Source of the DNA: Bacillota bacterium
GTDB taxonomy: Bacteria > Bacillota > Clostridia > Christensenellales > Aristaeellaceae
Length of the DNA: 29,199 nucleotides
Assembly: GCA_023459275.1 (NCBI GenBank)
Contig: JAEWVC010000109.1
Span: 1-29,199 of the forward strand
Direction of reading: 5' to 3'
Shown here: in pieces, positions 1 through 9,229 of the stretch
Numbering within the stretch: the first letter of the stretch is position 1
Layout: each line of letters starts with the position of its first letter
Notes under the pieces: model-generated
Databases searched by the model: none
Seen by the model: the letters and a program-made list of their open reading frames with translations, nothing else
What the model was told of the DNA's origin: nothing
Program-made: the position numbers and the translations under genes

Positions 1-22
1 GCCCGCCTCCGAGGTGAAAAAA

Positions 23-3000
23 ATGGCCTTTACGCACCTGCATTTGCACACAGAGTACAGCCTTCTGGACGGCGCATGCCGGATCAAGCATCTCATGGGC
101 CGGCTAAAGGAGCTTGGCATGGAGAGCTGCGCGGCAACGGACCACGGCGTGCTGTACGGCGCGGTGGAATTCTACCAAGCGTGCAAGGACAGCGGCATCA
201 AGCCCATCCTTGGCTGCGAGGTATACATCTGCCCGGACATGGAGGACAAGCAGGTGGTATCCCGGGAGTACAGCCACATGGTGCTGCTGTGCGAAAACAA
301 CACGGGCTATCAAAACCTGATGGCCCTGGTGAGCGAAGGCTTTTTGAAGGGGTTTTACTACCGGCCCCGCATTGACTACAAGCTGCTGGAAAAGCATGCG
401 GAAGGATTGATCTGCCTGTCGGCCTGCTTAAGCGGTGATCTGCCCAAGCTGCTGCTCATGGGCAGGCGGCAGGACGCGAAGGAATACGTGCTGCGTATGC
501 AGCGCCTGTTTGGCGAAGGGAAATTTTACATAGAGATCATGGACCACGGCATCCCGGAGGAAAAGCAGGTGCTGCCGGAGCTGGTGCGGTTAAGCCGGGA
601 GACGGGCGTGCCGCTGATCGCCACCAACGACGCGCATTATTTGCGGCGGGAGGACGCGGCGGCCCAGGAGGTTTTGATGTGCATCCAGACCGGCAAGACG
701 CTGGCGGACGAAAGCCGGATGCGCATGGAGACCCAGGAGCTGTACGTCAAGAGCGAGGAGGAGATGCGCACCCTCTTTTCCGCCTGGCCGGACGCCATCG
801 AAAACACGCAAAAGGTGGCGGACATGTGCCGCGTGGATTTTGAGTTCGGTAAAATCCACCTGCCCAGCTACAAGCCCATCCCGGAAGGGGAGACACCCCT
901 GTCCCTGCTCACAAGCCTTTGCAGGCAGGGGCTTACCCGGCTCTATCCGCAAGATTCCGGGGAAGACGGCGCGCCCTACAAACGCCTGATGTACGAGCTG
1001 GATACCATCGCCGGCATGGGCTATGTGGATTACTTCCTGATCGTGTGGGACTTCATCCATTACGCCAAGAGCCACAACATTATGGTGGGGCCGGGCCGGG
1101 GCAGCGGCGCGGGCTCTATCGTGGCGTACACCCTGGGCATCACCTCCCTGGACCCGCTGAAGTACAACCTGCTCTTTGAGCGCTTTTTGAACCCGGAACG
1201 CATCTCCATGCCCGATCTGGATATTGATTTTTGTTACGAGCGCCGCCAGGAGGTCATCGATTATGTGGCGGACAAGTACGGTGCGGACCACGTGGCGCAG
1301 ATCATTACCTTTGGCACCATGGCCGCCAGAGGCGTTGTCCGGGACGTGGGCCGGGTGCTGGGCATGACGTACCAGGAAGTGGACAAGGTGGCCAAGGCCG
1401 TGCCCTTCGAGCTGGGCATGACCTTGGAAAGGGCCCTGAAGGTAAGCCCGGAACTGGCGGCGGCCTATGCCGGGGATGACCGGGTGAGGCAGCTTATCGA
1501 CACGGCGCTGTCCCTGGAGGGCATGCCCCGCCATGCCAGCACCCATGCCGCCGGGGTGCTCATCACCAGCGCGCCGGTGACGGAATACGTACCCCTGCAG
1601 AAGAACGACGAGGTCATCACCACCCAGTACACCATGGGCATCCTGGAAAAGCTGGGCCTTTTGAAGATGGATTTCCTGGGCCTGCGCACGCTGACGGTGA
1701 TTAGGGATACCCTGGACATGCTCAGGGAGGCTGGCACCGATTTGAAACCGGAGGATATCCCCCTTGACGATCCCGCCGTGTACGAAATGATCTCCCAGGG
1801 GGACACCGACGGGGTGTTCCAATTGGAAGGCGGCGGCATGCGCAGCTTTTTGGGCAACATGAAGCCGGAGAACTTTGAGGACATCATCGCCGCCATCTCG
1901 CTGTACCGCCCCGGCCCCATGGAGAGCATCCCCAGGTACATCCAGGGCAAGCACAACCCTTCCACCGTGCAGTACGCGACCCCGCTTTTGAAACCCATCC
2001 TGGACGTGACCTACGGCTGCATGGTGTACCAGGAGCAGGTGATGCAGATCGTGCGTGACCTGGCGGGCTATTCCCTGGGCCGCAGCGACCTGATGCGCCG
2101 GGCCATGTCCAAAAAAAAGCACGACGTGATGCAAAAGGAGCGGGAATATTTTGTCCACGGCATGAAGGACAAGGACGGAAATCAAATCATCCCCGGCTGT
2201 ATCAACAACGGCGTGCCGGAGGAGGTGGCGGAGCACATCTTTGACGAGATGAGCGCCTTCGCCTCCTACGCCTTCAACAAAAGCCACGCGGCGGCTTACG
2301 GCGTGGTGGCTGTGCAGACAGGCTGGCTGAAAAAGCACCATCCCGTGCCTTTCATGGCGGCCATCATGAACAGCGTGTACGGCAATGCGCCCAAGATCGC
2401 GGGGTATATCCAATACTGCCGGGAGCATGGCATTCCCATCCTGCCCCCGGATGTGAACATCAGCACCTGGCGTTTCACTATGGATGCATCATCAGGCAAG
2501 CCGGGCATCCGTTTCGGCCTTGGCGCGGTGAAGAACGTGGGCCAGGGGGCGGTGGAGGCCATCGTCCGGGAACGGGGAAAGGGCAGATACAAGGATATCT
2601 TCGACTTTTGCGGCCGGGTGGACCCGGAGAGCATCAACAAGCGGGTGGTGGAAAGCCTGATCAAGGCCGGGGCCTTCGACGGCACCGGCGCCAGACGTTC
2701 CCAGCTTTTGAAAGTGTACGAGCCCGCCATGGACGCTGCTGCCAGCCGGCACAAGCAGAACATCACCGGACAGATGTCGCTGTTCGACCTGGGCGGGGGG
2801 CTGCCCACCGCCGGATTTTTCCGGGAGAAGCTCCCGGAGGTGGAAGAATTTCCGGCCCGCTCCCTGCTGTCCATGGAAAAGGAGATGACCGGTGTGTACA
2901 TCAGCGGCCATCCCCTGGACGAATACGCGAAACTATTAAACCGCCTGGAATGCAATACCGCCTTCGTGGCGGACCTTACCGAGCGGCCGGACAAGGGGCT

Positions 3001-3616
3001 GTCCCTGGACGGCATGACGGTGCGCATGGGCGGCATACTGACGGATGCCCGGGGCAAGGCCACCAAGAAGGGCGCGTTCATGGGCTTTGTGACCCTGGAA
3101 GACCTGACGGGCCAAATCGAGGGGCTTGTGTTCCCCAGGGTGTATGAAAAATACGCCGGCGTGCTGAAAACCGACGACCTGGTGATATTGACCGGAAAGC
3201 TGTCCATCAGGGAGGACGAGGATACCAAGCTCCTGGTGGACAGCGTGGCACCGCTCCAACCCGCCGGGCAGGAGGAGCCGGAAATACCGGAACCCCTGCC
3301 GGAAGGCCGGACCGCGGCGGAGGACCCCGATGATCCGTTTCCGCTGCCCTTCCATGACGCGGCGCCGGCATTAACCGATGCGCAGTTGGCCAAGCAGGCG
3401 CCCATGAAGCTGTTTTTGCGGGGGGAGCGGGCACAGATGGAGGAGATGAAGGCCCTCATCGGCGGATATCCCGGCCCGGTGCCGGTGTATTACCACATCC
3501 CCGGCGAAAGGATCACCCTTTTGACGCCCAAGGCGCTCTGGTGTGACGGCGACGAGCCCGTGCAGCAGGCGCTGGAAATCCTGCTGGGGCCGGGAAACGT
3601 CAAGGCGGTGCTGTAG
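23..3616 (+). CDS. dnaE: DNA polymerase III subunit alpha (DnaE type)
   Basis: This is the catalytic subunit of the replicative DNA polymerase, about 1197 residues, a normal length for the family. An N-terminal PHP domain (about 1-210) opens with HLHLHTEYS; the HxH pair (H7, H9), D16, the TDHG histidine (H41), the GCE glutamate (E66), a later His (SHMVLL), a Cys (LSACL) and the Asp and His of NDAHY are all present, so the PHP metal site looks intact and could proofread. The polymerase core has the PDLDID catalytic aspartates (398-402) and the third aspartate in KMDFLGLRT (D550). An OB-fold lies near 998-1075 (VRMGGILTD). I chose the ATG at 23 because GAGGTG lies 6 nt before it; a GTG at 14 in the same frame sits inside that ribosome binding site. 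The gene converges on the next one with only 9 bp between stops and no clear terminator. It is DnaE, not PolC: there is no inserted DEDD exonuclease. Confidence 0.97.
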   Translation: MAFTHLHLHTEYSLLDGACRIKHLMGRLKELGMESCAATDHGVLYGAVEFYQACKDSGIKPILGCEVYICPDMEDKQVVSREYSHMVLLCENNTGYQNLMALVSEGFLKGFYYRPRIDYKLLEKHAEGLICLSACLSGDLPKLLLMGRRQDAKEYVLRMQRLFGEGKFYIEIMDHGIPEEKQVLPELVRLSRETGVPLIATNDAHYLRREDAAAQEVLMCIQTGKTLADESRMRMETQELYVKSEEEMRTLFSAWPDAIENTQKVADMCRVDFEFGKIHLPSYKPIPEGETPLSLLTSLCRQGLTRLYPQDSGEDGAPYKRLMYELDTIAGMGYVDYFLIVWDFIHYAKSHNIMVGPGRGSGAGSIVAYTLGITSLDPLKYNLLFERFLNPERISMPDLDIDFCYERRQEVIDYVADKYGADHVAQIITFGTMAARGVVRDVGRVLGMTYQEVDKVAKAVPFELGMTLERALKVSPELAAAYAGDDRVRQLIDTALSLEGMPRHASTHAAGVLITSAPVTEYVPLQKNDEVITTQYTMGILEKLGLLKMDFLGLRTLTVIRDTLDMLREAGTDLKPEDIPLDDPAVYEMISQGDTDGVFQLEGGGMRSFLGNMKPENFEDIIAAISLYRPGPMESIPRYIQGKHNPSTVQYATPLLKPILDVTYGCMVYQEQVMQIVRDLAGYSLGRSDLMRRAMSKKKHDVMQKEREYFVHGMKDKDGNQIIPGCINNGVPEEVAEHIFDEMSAFASYAFNKSHAAAYGVVAVQTGWLKKHHPVPFMAAIMNSVYGNAPKIAGYIQYCREHGIPILPPDVNISTWRFTMDASSGKPGIRFGLGAVKNVGQGAVEAIVRERGKGRYKDIFDFCGRVDPESINKRVVESLIKAGAFDGTGARRSQLLKVYEPAMDAAASRHKQNITGQMSLFDLGGGLPTAGFFREKLPEVEEFPARSLLSMEKEMTGVYISGHPLDEYAKLLNRLECNTAFVADLTERPDKGLSLDGMTVRMGGILTDARGKATKKGAFMGFVTLEDLTGQIEGLVFPRVYEKYAGVLKTDDLVILTGKLSIREDEDTKLLVDSVAPLQPAGQEEPEIPEPLPEGRTAAEDPDDPFPLPFHDAAPALTDAQLAKQAPMKLFLRGERAQMEEMKALIGGYPGPVPVYYHIPGERITLLTPKALWCDGDEPVQQALEILLGPGNVKAVL

Positions 3617-3625
3617 CGTTAAAGT

Positions 3626-5032
3626 TTATACCCTTTGAAGGATACGGCTGCCCACGCGGACGCCCCAGGCTTGCCCCGTACGGATGAAAAATTCCAGGCG
3701 GCTTACCGGGGCGTCATCCGTTTCATTCACATAGCCAAGAAAGCGCGTGCCGCCGCAGTAGCGCAGCGTATATTTTGATTTGTCCGTTTCCCCGGTCAGC
3801 TTCCCTTCCGCAAGCCTTATCACGAGCCGTACCGGCACGCCCTCATGGCCCAGGTATTCCCCCTCCGCCATCTTCGGATCGGAAAAATCCCGGCCGGCCG
3901 GGAGAAACCAGCGGTGGCAGGTATCAAGAGGCAGGCCCATCACGGCGTTGTAGAGCGCCAACATGATCCCGTCCATATCCGCATCCCCCTGATTGCACAG
4001 CACCGCAAAGCCGTATCCCTCCCCTTTCAGAAAGCCGCCCTTGGTGGATACCCCGTGCAGCCCGCCGGAATGCTCGCAGATCACGCGGCCTTCCTTCACC
4101 CGCTTGTACAGCCCCAAGCAGTAGACGGCCTGGTCCGTTTCCGGGAAGGCGGAACCCATGAGCATCTCCGCCGCTTCCCTGGGGATGGCCTGCTTTCCCT
4201 CGTGGATACCGCTATTGGAAAGGCACCTGTAATAGGCCGCCATGTCCCTGGCGGTGGACTTGACCATGGCGCAGCCCCGAAAGGGCGGAAGGATGCTCCA
4301 ATCGTCATCCCCCTTGCGCGCGCCGTCCTCCATCTCAAAAAGTGAGGTGATGTTGCCGCCGGAAAGTGCCCTGGCGGAGATACAATCATCATCCATGGCG
4401 GTGCGTGCCATGCCAAGCGGCTCAAAGATCCGTTCCTTGCAGAACGCTTCCAAAGGCATGCCCGCCACCTGGTCCGCCACGTAGGACAGGATGGCGTACC
4501 CCTCGTTGCAATAGCTCATGTATTCCCCCGGCGCGCCTAGGGAGGGGTAGGGGCATTTCGCAATATATTCAATGATCTGCCCGATGGTTTCCATTTTGTT
4601 GGGCGCGGTGCGCCGCATTTCCCGAATCCATTCCCCGTCCCGATGGACGCTGTTCATGGCGATGGACCACTCCAGCGGCTCCATGGGCGGGATCCCCGCC
4701 GTATGCATGGCCAGATGGCGCAGCGTCACCGCGTCCCTGGCCGCTCCAGGCACAGAAAATCCGGGGAAATATTTGTAGACCGGGTCTTCCCAGGAGAGTT
4801 TCCCTTCATAGGCCAGGATGGATACTGCCAGAGCGGTGATGGATTTGCTCATGGACGCGATGCCAAACATGGTGTCGCAGTCCACCGGGATCTTCATTTC
4901 CAGGTCCCGGAAGCCGTATCCGTTTTCAAATACGGTGCCTTCCGGCCCCTTGACGCATACCGCCACCCCCGCCAGGCTGTCCTTTTCCGTAAGTTTGCGG
5001 ATCGCAAGATCCAGTTCTTTCGTGCCAATCAT
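3626..5032 (-). CDS. Beta-lactamase-family serine hydrolase (class C/PBP-like)
   Basis: This 468-residue protein has the three active-site motifs of the beta-lactamase/D-aminopeptidase/esterase fold: SxxK as SMSK (S60, K63), YxN as YCN (Y174-N176) and HxG as HSG (H321-G323). Neighbouring family signatures such as LRHLAMHTAGIP (about 105-115) also fit. The last 100 residues or so form a separate beta-rich-looking extension. There is no signal peptide or membrane segment, so it should act in the cytoplasm. The start is fixed by GGAGG 7 nt upstream. It is divergent from a peptide ABC importer, which suggests hydrolysis of an imported peptide, D-amino-acid peptide or amide/ester. That role is inference; family members also include esterases and true class C beta-lactamases, but those are normally secreted. 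Confidence 0.88.
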   Translation of the reverse strand: MIGTKELDLAIRKLTEKDSLAGVAVCVKGPEGTVFENGYGFRDLEMKIPVDCDTMFGIASMSKSITALAVSILAYEGKLSWEDPVYKYFPGFSVPGAARDAVTLRHLAMHTAGIPPMEPLEWSIAMNSVHRDGEWIREMRRTAPNKMETIGQIIEYIAKCPYPSLGAPGEYMSYCNEGYAILSYVADQVAGMPLEAFCKERIFEPLGMARTAMDDDCISARALSGGNITSLFEMEDGARKGDDDWSILPPFRGCAMVKSTARDMAAYYRCLSNSGIHEGKQAIPREAAEMLMGSAFPETDQAVYCLGLYKRVKEGRVICEHSGGLHGVSTKGGFLKGEGYGFAVLCNQGDADMDGIMLALYNAVMGLPLDTCHRWFLPAGRDFSDPKMAEGEYLGHEGVPVRLVIRLAEGKLTGETDKSKYTLRYCGGTRFLGYVNETDDAPVSRLEFFIRTGQAWGVRVGSRILQRV

Positions 5033-5088
5033 CCCGGTTCCTCCAAATCATGCCGTTTTATAGCTTTTTTCTCCGGTGCACAAAGAAA

Positions 5089-5097
5089 ATTGTATCA
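5089..5097 (-). promoter_or_regulatory. Extended -10 promoter of the serine hydrolase
   Basis: On the minus strand the sequence reads TGATACAAT, an extended -10 element (TGn plus TACAAT), about 60 bp before the hydrolase start. No good -35 box lies 17 bp upstream. That position is instead next to the 10-bp repeat at 5115-5124, as expected where a bound protein assists or blocks the polymerase. Confidence 0.5.
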
Positions 5098-5114
5098 TGA
5101 AAAATGACTTATCG

Positions 5115-5253
5115 GGTGCAGCTTATGCATTTTTTTTATTCCGCCAAAAGATTGCATTGTTTTTCTGCAGGTTTTCATTTCACATTCTTCATTGGAAGCG
5201 TTGACGGTATACAAAATAGGTGTTAAAATCAGCATAAGCAAAGAAGCTGCACC
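5115..5253. promoter_or_regulatory. Inverted repeats spanning the divergent promoters (operator candidate)
   Basis: GGTGCAGCTT (5115-5124) returns as its exact reverse complement AAGCTGCACC (5244-5253). A second, overlapping 8-bp pair GCTTATGC (5121-5128) returns as GCATAAGC (5232-5239). The left half lies near the -35 zone of the hydrolase promoter and the right half covers the start and early transcribed region of the importer promoter. This looks like paired binding sites for one regulator controlling both directions, possibly by looping. No regulator gene is adjacent. The repeats are seen directly; the role is inference. Confidence 0.5.
5201..5229 (+). promoter_or_regulatory. SigmaA-type promoter of the peptide importer operon
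   Basis: TTGACG (5201-5206) and TAAAAT (5224-5229) are separated by exactly 17 bp. Transcription would begin near 5236, about 80 nt before the TTG start of the first permease gene. Confidence 0.75.
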
Positions 5254-5316
5254 TATGAAAGGGCATGCGGCTCTTTTTCTTATACCGCTCCGATCGAGGC
5301 AGAAGGGGATGGAATA

Positions 5317-6255
5317 TTGCGGTATATCGGCAAACGGCTGCTGATTGGCCTTTTCCTGGTGCTGTGCGTATCCTTCCTGGTATTCAGTATGCTGTATATG
5401 ATGCCCGGCGACCCCATCAACCTGATGGCCGGCGAGGCGGCCAAGCCGGAAAAGCTGGCAGAGCTGAAGGAGGCCTACGGCCTGAACCGGCCGCTGCTGG
5501 TGCAGTATGCGGACTGGCTTTGGAAGATCGTCTCACGGCAGGATTTCGGGATTTCCTTCAAATACAAGATCCCCGTATGGGAATTGGTGCGCGTGCGCAT
5601 TCCCATCAGCCTGCGGCTGACCTTTATCACCATGCTTATCCAATACCTGGTGGCGGTGCCGCTGGGGCTTTTGTGCGCTTTCAAAAAGGATACGCTGCTG
5701 GACCGGGCCGCGGTGAATACGACGCTGCTGCTGACCTCCCTCCCTTCCTTCTGGCTGGCGGCGCTGCTGATGCTGATCTTCGCGGTAAACCTGAAGGTCC
5801 TTCCTTTAAGCGGGTTCACCTCCTGGAAACATTACGTGCTCCCCGTGGCTTCCGGGGTGATCGGCGGCCTGGCCAGCACCGTTCGCCTGACCAAATCCGA
5901 AGCGCTGGAGGTCCTGCACGAAAGGTATGTGGACACTGCTTACGCCAAGGGGCTCGCCGAGCGGGCCGTGCTGTTCCGGCACGTGCTGCGCAACTCGATG
6001 ATCGTGATCTGCGTGCAGGTGTTTCAGTCCCTTCCCTGGCTGATTTCCGGCTATATCATCATTGAAACGATGTTTGCCATCCCGGGCATGGGAAGCCTGA
6101 TGATCAGCTCCATCATCTACCAGGATTTCAACGTAGTGCAGTGCATCATCCTGATTATTTCTGTGCTCACGGTGCTGTGCAATATCTTGAGCGATGTCAT
6201 CCTGGGTCTTTTGGACCCCCGGATCCGCATATCCACCGGCGGCGGAGATGCCTGA
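5317..6255 (+). CDS. dppB: Peptide/nickel-type ABC transporter permease (DppB/OppB family)
   Basis: This is an inner-membrane permease of the BPD_transp_1 family, 312 residues, the usual DppB size. It has the typical N-terminal segment (residues 8-28, hydrophobic) followed by MPGDPINLMAG and then the DppB-style region EKLAELKEAYGLNRPLLVQY. Near the C-terminus is the FAIPGMGSLM stretch found throughout the family; about six membrane segments are apparent. The start is a TTG at 5317 with AAGGGG about 8 nt upstream; the ATG at 5309 is out of frame. It heads a five-gene operon (dppB-C-D-F and a binding protein) behind the promoter at 5201. The substrate is unknown; peptide is the default for the family, although nickel and some sugars are also carried by relatives. 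Confidence 0.93.
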   Translation: MRYIGKRLLIGLFLVLCVSFLVFSMLYMMPGDPINLMAGEAAKPEKLAELKEAYGLNRPLLVQYADWLWKIVSRQDFGISFKYKIPVWELVRVRIPISLRLTFITMLIQYLVAVPLGLLCAFKKDTLLDRAAVNTTLLLTSLPSFWLAALLMLIFAVNLKVLPLSGFTSWKHYVLPVASGVIGGLASTVRLTKSEALEVLHERYVDTAYAKGLAERAVLFRHVLRNSMIVICVQVFQSLPWLISGYIIIETMFAIPGMGSLMISSIIYQDFNVVQCIILIISVLTVLCNILSDVILGLLDPRIRISTGGGDA

Positions 6256-6285
6256 GGCTGCCGGCGCGAGAAAGGATGGGCATTC

Positions 6286-7134
6286 ATGAACGCAAGTCCC
6301 TGGAAGGAGTTTTTCCGCAGCAGCTGGAAAAATATCAATTTTATGGTAGGCTTCATCATGCTGCTGAGCATTATTATCCTGGCGGTATTCGCCGACCAGA
6401 TCGCGCCTTACCCTTATGACGGCAATGACATGACCGCCAAGATCCAGGCGCCCAGCGCCGCTCACCTGCTGGGCACGGACAGGATGGGCCGCGACCTGTT
6501 CAGCCGCATCGTGTACGGCAGCCGCATCACATTGAAGGTGGCGCTCATCGGCGGCTCCATCCAGTTGGTGCTGGGTGTGGTGGTGGGTCTTTTTTGCGGC
6601 TATTACGGCGGCCTTATCGACCGGGGCATGCTCTTTATCGCGGACCTCACCTGGTGTGTTCCGGGGATGATCATGGCCTTGGCGGTAGTGACCATCCTTG
6701 GGTATAACCTGATGAACGCCATCATTGCCATCGCGCTGGTGGGCTGGGCTTCCATGGCAAGGACGGTGCGCGCCAAGACCATGTCCATCAAGAACATGGC
6801 CTTTATGGAAACGGGCGTGGCCTTTGGCGAAACCGATCTGGCGCTGATGTTCCGCTACATCCTGCCCAACATTGTGCCCGCGCTGATCGTAATGGTATCC
6901 ATGGCCCTGCCGGGAACCATCATGTCCACCACCACCCTTTCCTTTCTGGGCATTGGCTCCCAGCCCCCGTCCCCGGACTGGGGACTGATGGTGTCCGACG
7001 GGATCAAGTACATCACCCGCGCGCCCTGGCTGGCCATCTATCCCGGCCTGGCGCTGGTCTATACGGTGCTCAGCTTCAGCATCCTGGGCGAGGGCCTGCG
7101 TGACCTGCTGGACCCCCGGATGAAATCGCAGTAA
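6286..7134 (+). CDS. dppC: Peptide-type ABC transporter permease (DppC/OppC family)
   Basis: This second permease, 282 residues, pairs with the preceding DppB-like protein to form the membrane channel. It shows the OppC_N segment at the N-terminus (FFRSSWKNINFMVGF and the first membrane helix), the family motif HLLGTDRMGRDLFSR, and a late TTLSFLGIGSQPPSPDWG segment typical of DppC/NikC proteins. The start ATG has AAAGGA upstream. It lies 30 nt after the first permease stop and 12 nt before the first ATPase gene, so it is translated from the same transcript. Confidence 0.94.
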   Translation: MNASPWKEFFRSSWKNINFMVGFIMLLSIIILAVFADQIAPYPYDGNDMTAKIQAPSAAHLLGTDRMGRDLFSRIVYGSRITLKVALIGGSIQLVLGVVVGLFCGYYGGLIDRGMLFIADLTWCVPGMIMALAVVTILGYNLMNAIIAIALVGWASMARTVRAKTMSIKNMAFMETGVAFGETDLALMFRYILPNIVPALIVMVSMALPGTIMSTTTLSFLGIGSQPPSPDWGLMVSDGIKYITRAPWLAIYPGLALVYTVLSFSILGEGLRDLLDPRMKSQ

Positions 7135-7146
7135 GGAGAGCGGAGC

Positions 7147-8130
7147 ATGCAGGAAGAGCTTCTTCAACTGAAAAATCTATCCGTGGATTACCGTGTGAGA
7201 GGCGGGTACCTGTCCGCCGTCAAGGACGTGAATCTCTCTATTAACAAAAGCGAGATTTTCGCCATCGTAGGCGAGTCCGGCTGCGGGAAATCCACGGTGG
7301 CCCACGCCATCATGCGGCTGCTGAACAAGCGGCACACACAGATCACAGGGGAAATCCTGTTCAAGGGAACCAACCTTGCGGGCCTTTCCGACAGGGCTCT
7401 GACAAAGATCCGCGGCCGGGATATCGGTATGATTTTCCAAAATCCGCTGGATTCCCTGAACCCTGTATACCAGACCGGTTCCCAGGTGTCCGAAGCCATA
7501 TTGCTGGACGGCGTAACGAAAAAGGATGCCTGGGACAAGGTGATCGGCCTGTACAAGTCCGTGCGCATGCCGGACGCCCAGAAGCGGGCGAAGGCCTTCC
7601 CCCATGAAATGTCCGGCGGCATGCGCCAGCGGGTGATGATCGCCATGATGCTAAGCCGCAACCCTTCTTTGCTTATTGCCGACGAGCCCACCACCGCCCT
7701 GGATGTGACCATTGAGGCACAGATTCTGGAGATCATCCTGGAATTGAAGCGGGAGTTCAACACCGCTATTATGATGATCACCCATAATTTCGGGTTGGTG
7801 GCGGAGGTGGCCGACCGGGTGGCCATCATGTACGCCGGGGAAGTGGTGGAACAGGGCACAGTGTTTGAGGTGTTTGACCATCCGGCTCATCCCTATACCG
7901 GGCTTCTGCTCCAGGCGCTGCCTAGGATGTCCAAAAAGGAAGGGCGCCTTAGGACCATCGACGGCACCGTGCCGCGCCTGATGGAGAAAGTCCCCGGCTG
8001 CCGGTTTTGCAACCGCTGCCCCTACCGGATGGACATTTGCGCCGATACGGAACCGCCAAGCCTCCTGCTGAGCGGCACCCATTCCTGCCGCTGCCATTTG
8101 CCAAAGGAACGGCTGTTCCAGAAGGATTGA
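7147..8130 (+). CDS. dppD: Peptide-type ABC transporter ATP-binding protein (DppD/OppD family)
   Basis: This is one of two ATPases that power the importer, 327 residues. Walker A is GESGCGKST (42-50), the Q-loop is at MIFQNP (95-100), the signature is MSGGMRQR (155-162) and Walker B is LLIADE (175-180) followed by PTTALD. The C-terminal oligopeptide extension carries cysteines at 285, 288, 291 and 298 plus C314 and C316. In characterised OppD/DppD homologues such a cysteine set holds an iron-sulfur cluster; that this protein does so is inference. It is 12 nt downstream of the DppC-like gene, with GGAGAG before the start. Confidence 0.95.
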   Translation: MQEELLQLKNLSVDYRVRGGYLSAVKDVNLSINKSEIFAIVGESGCGKSTVAHAIMRLLNKRHTQITGEILFKGTNLAGLSDRALTKIRGRDIGMIFQNPLDSLNPVYQTGSQVSEAILLDGVTKKDAWDKVIGLYKSVRMPDAQKRAKAFPHEMSGGMRQRVMIAMMLSRNPSLLIADEPTTALDVTIEAQILEIILELKREFNTAIMMITHNFGLVAEVADRVAIMYAGEVVEQGTVFEVFDHPAHPYTGLLLQALPRMSKKEGRLRTIDGTVPRLMEKVPGCRFCNRCPYRMDICADTEPPSLLLSGTHSCRCHLPKERLFQKD

Positions 8131-8163
8131 TCCGGCGCATCCGCGCAAGAGAGGAGGCTTCCC

Positions 8164-9153
8164 ATGGACCTTCAAACCACACCTATCATTGAAATGAAGG
8201 GTGTGAAAAAATATTTCTCCCTGGACAACGGCTTCTTCGCAAAGGGGAAGCGCTTTGTAAAAGCGGTCAATGATGTAACGCTGTCCATCAATCAGGGCGA
8301 GATCGTGGGCCTTGTGGGGGAGTCCGGCAGCGGCAAGACCACCCTGGCCCGGGTGATCCTGAATCTGACGAAGCTTACAGGCGGCTCCGTGGTCATGGAC
8401 GGAACGGACATGGCCAAGGCCGGGCGCGGAGAGATCCATGCATTGCGTGCCAAGGTGGCCGTGGTGTTCCAGGACCCCGCCTCCAATTTGAACCCCAGGG
8501 AAACGGTGGAAAGCTCCATCACACGGCCGCTGATCCTGCACGGCATGCCCAAGGCCGCCGCCAGGAAAAAGGCAAGGGAGAGCATGCAGTCCGTAAAGAT
8601 GGACACGCAATATCTGTATAGCTATCCCCACCAGCTTTCCGGGGGGCAGCTCCAGCGCATCGCCATCGCAAGGGCCCTGGTGATCGACCCCAGGATCATG
8701 ATCCTGGATGAACCCACCTCCGCCCTGGACGTGTCTGTGCAGGCGCAGATCCTGAATTTGCTGCTGGATTTGCAGGAGGAGCGGAAGCTGACGTACCTTG
8801 TCATCACCCACGACCTGAACGTGGTGCGCTACATCAGCGACCGGGTGGCGGTGATGTACCTTGGCCGCCTGGTGGAATACGGCCCTACCGAGGCGATTTG
8901 CCAAAATCCCCGGCATCCCTACACCCAGGCGCTGATGGCGGCTTCCCCCATCCTGGACCCGCGCCTTCGAGGCAGGGAAAAGCATCTGATGGCAGGCGAC
9001 CCGGGAAGTCTGATCAACCTTCCCGCCGGCTGCTCCTTCCATCCGCGCTGTCCCTTCGCCATGCCTCAGTGCGCGCAGGTTTTGCCGGAGACCACGTATC
9101 TTGACTCCCAGCATCAGGTTTGCTGCCACCTTTGCGCGAAAAAAGAAGCCTGA
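8164..9153 (+). CDS. dppF: Peptide-type ABC transporter ATP-binding protein (DppF/OppF family)
   Basis: This second ATPase of the importer has 329 residues. Walker A is GESGSGKTT (52-60), the Q-loop VFQDP follows near 101-105, the signature is LSGGQLQR (158-165) and Walker B is IMILDE (178-183) with PTSALD. Its C-terminal oligopeptide extension has a cysteine pattern (CSFHPRC, then QC, then CCHLC) like that of the partner ATPase, so both subunits may hold a metal cluster. GAGAGGAGG precedes the ATG. The next gene is separated by 76 nt that hold a GC-rich hairpin. Confidence 0.95.
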   Translation: MDLQTTPIIEMKGVKKYFSLDNGFFAKGKRFVKAVNDVTLSINQGEIVGLVGESGSGKTTLARVILNLTKLTGGSVVMDGTDMAKAGRGEIHALRAKVAVVFQDPASNLNPRETVESSITRPLILHGMPKAAARKKARESMQSVKMDTQYLYSYPHQLSGGQLQRIAIARALVIDPRIMILDEPTSALDVSVQAQILNLLLDLQEERKLTYLVITHDLNVVRYISDRVAVMYLGRLVEYGPTEAICQNPRHPYTQALMAASPILDPRLRGREKHLMAGDPGSLINLPAGCSFHPRCPFAMPQCAQVLPETTYLDSQHQVCCHLCAKKEA

Positions 9154-9172
9154 TTGGTATGCTCCGGCCGCT

Positions 9173-9188
9173 CCGGCGTTCGCGCCGG
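9173..9188 (+). other. GC-rich UUCG hairpin between ATPase and binding-protein genes
   Basis: CCGGCG, TTCG, CGCCGG form a perfect 6-bp stem with a UUCG loop, 42 nt before the binding-protein start. There is no T-run straight after it, so it is unlikely to be a full terminator. A stem here could shield the 5' end of a processed binding-protein mRNA and raise its level relative to the upstream genes. Confidence 0.55.
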
Positions 9189-9229
9189 GCTTCTGGATAG
9201 ATTTCCTAATAATAAAGGAGGACGAACAC

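Noticed and set aside
590..2428. Long open frame (612 codons) on the minus strand inside dnaE
   Set aside because: It is a shadow of dnaE: codon composition is skewed (very rich in His, Gly, Gln, Val), there is no recognisable domain, and GC-rich coding DNA often leaves such antisense frames open. The same applies to 7651-9513, 14257-16374, 17817-19448 and 24567-26138.
3626..5032. Class C beta-lactamase giving antibiotic resistance
   Set aside because: The motifs fit the broad family, but there is no signal peptide and the setting is a transport module, so resistance cannot be claimed.
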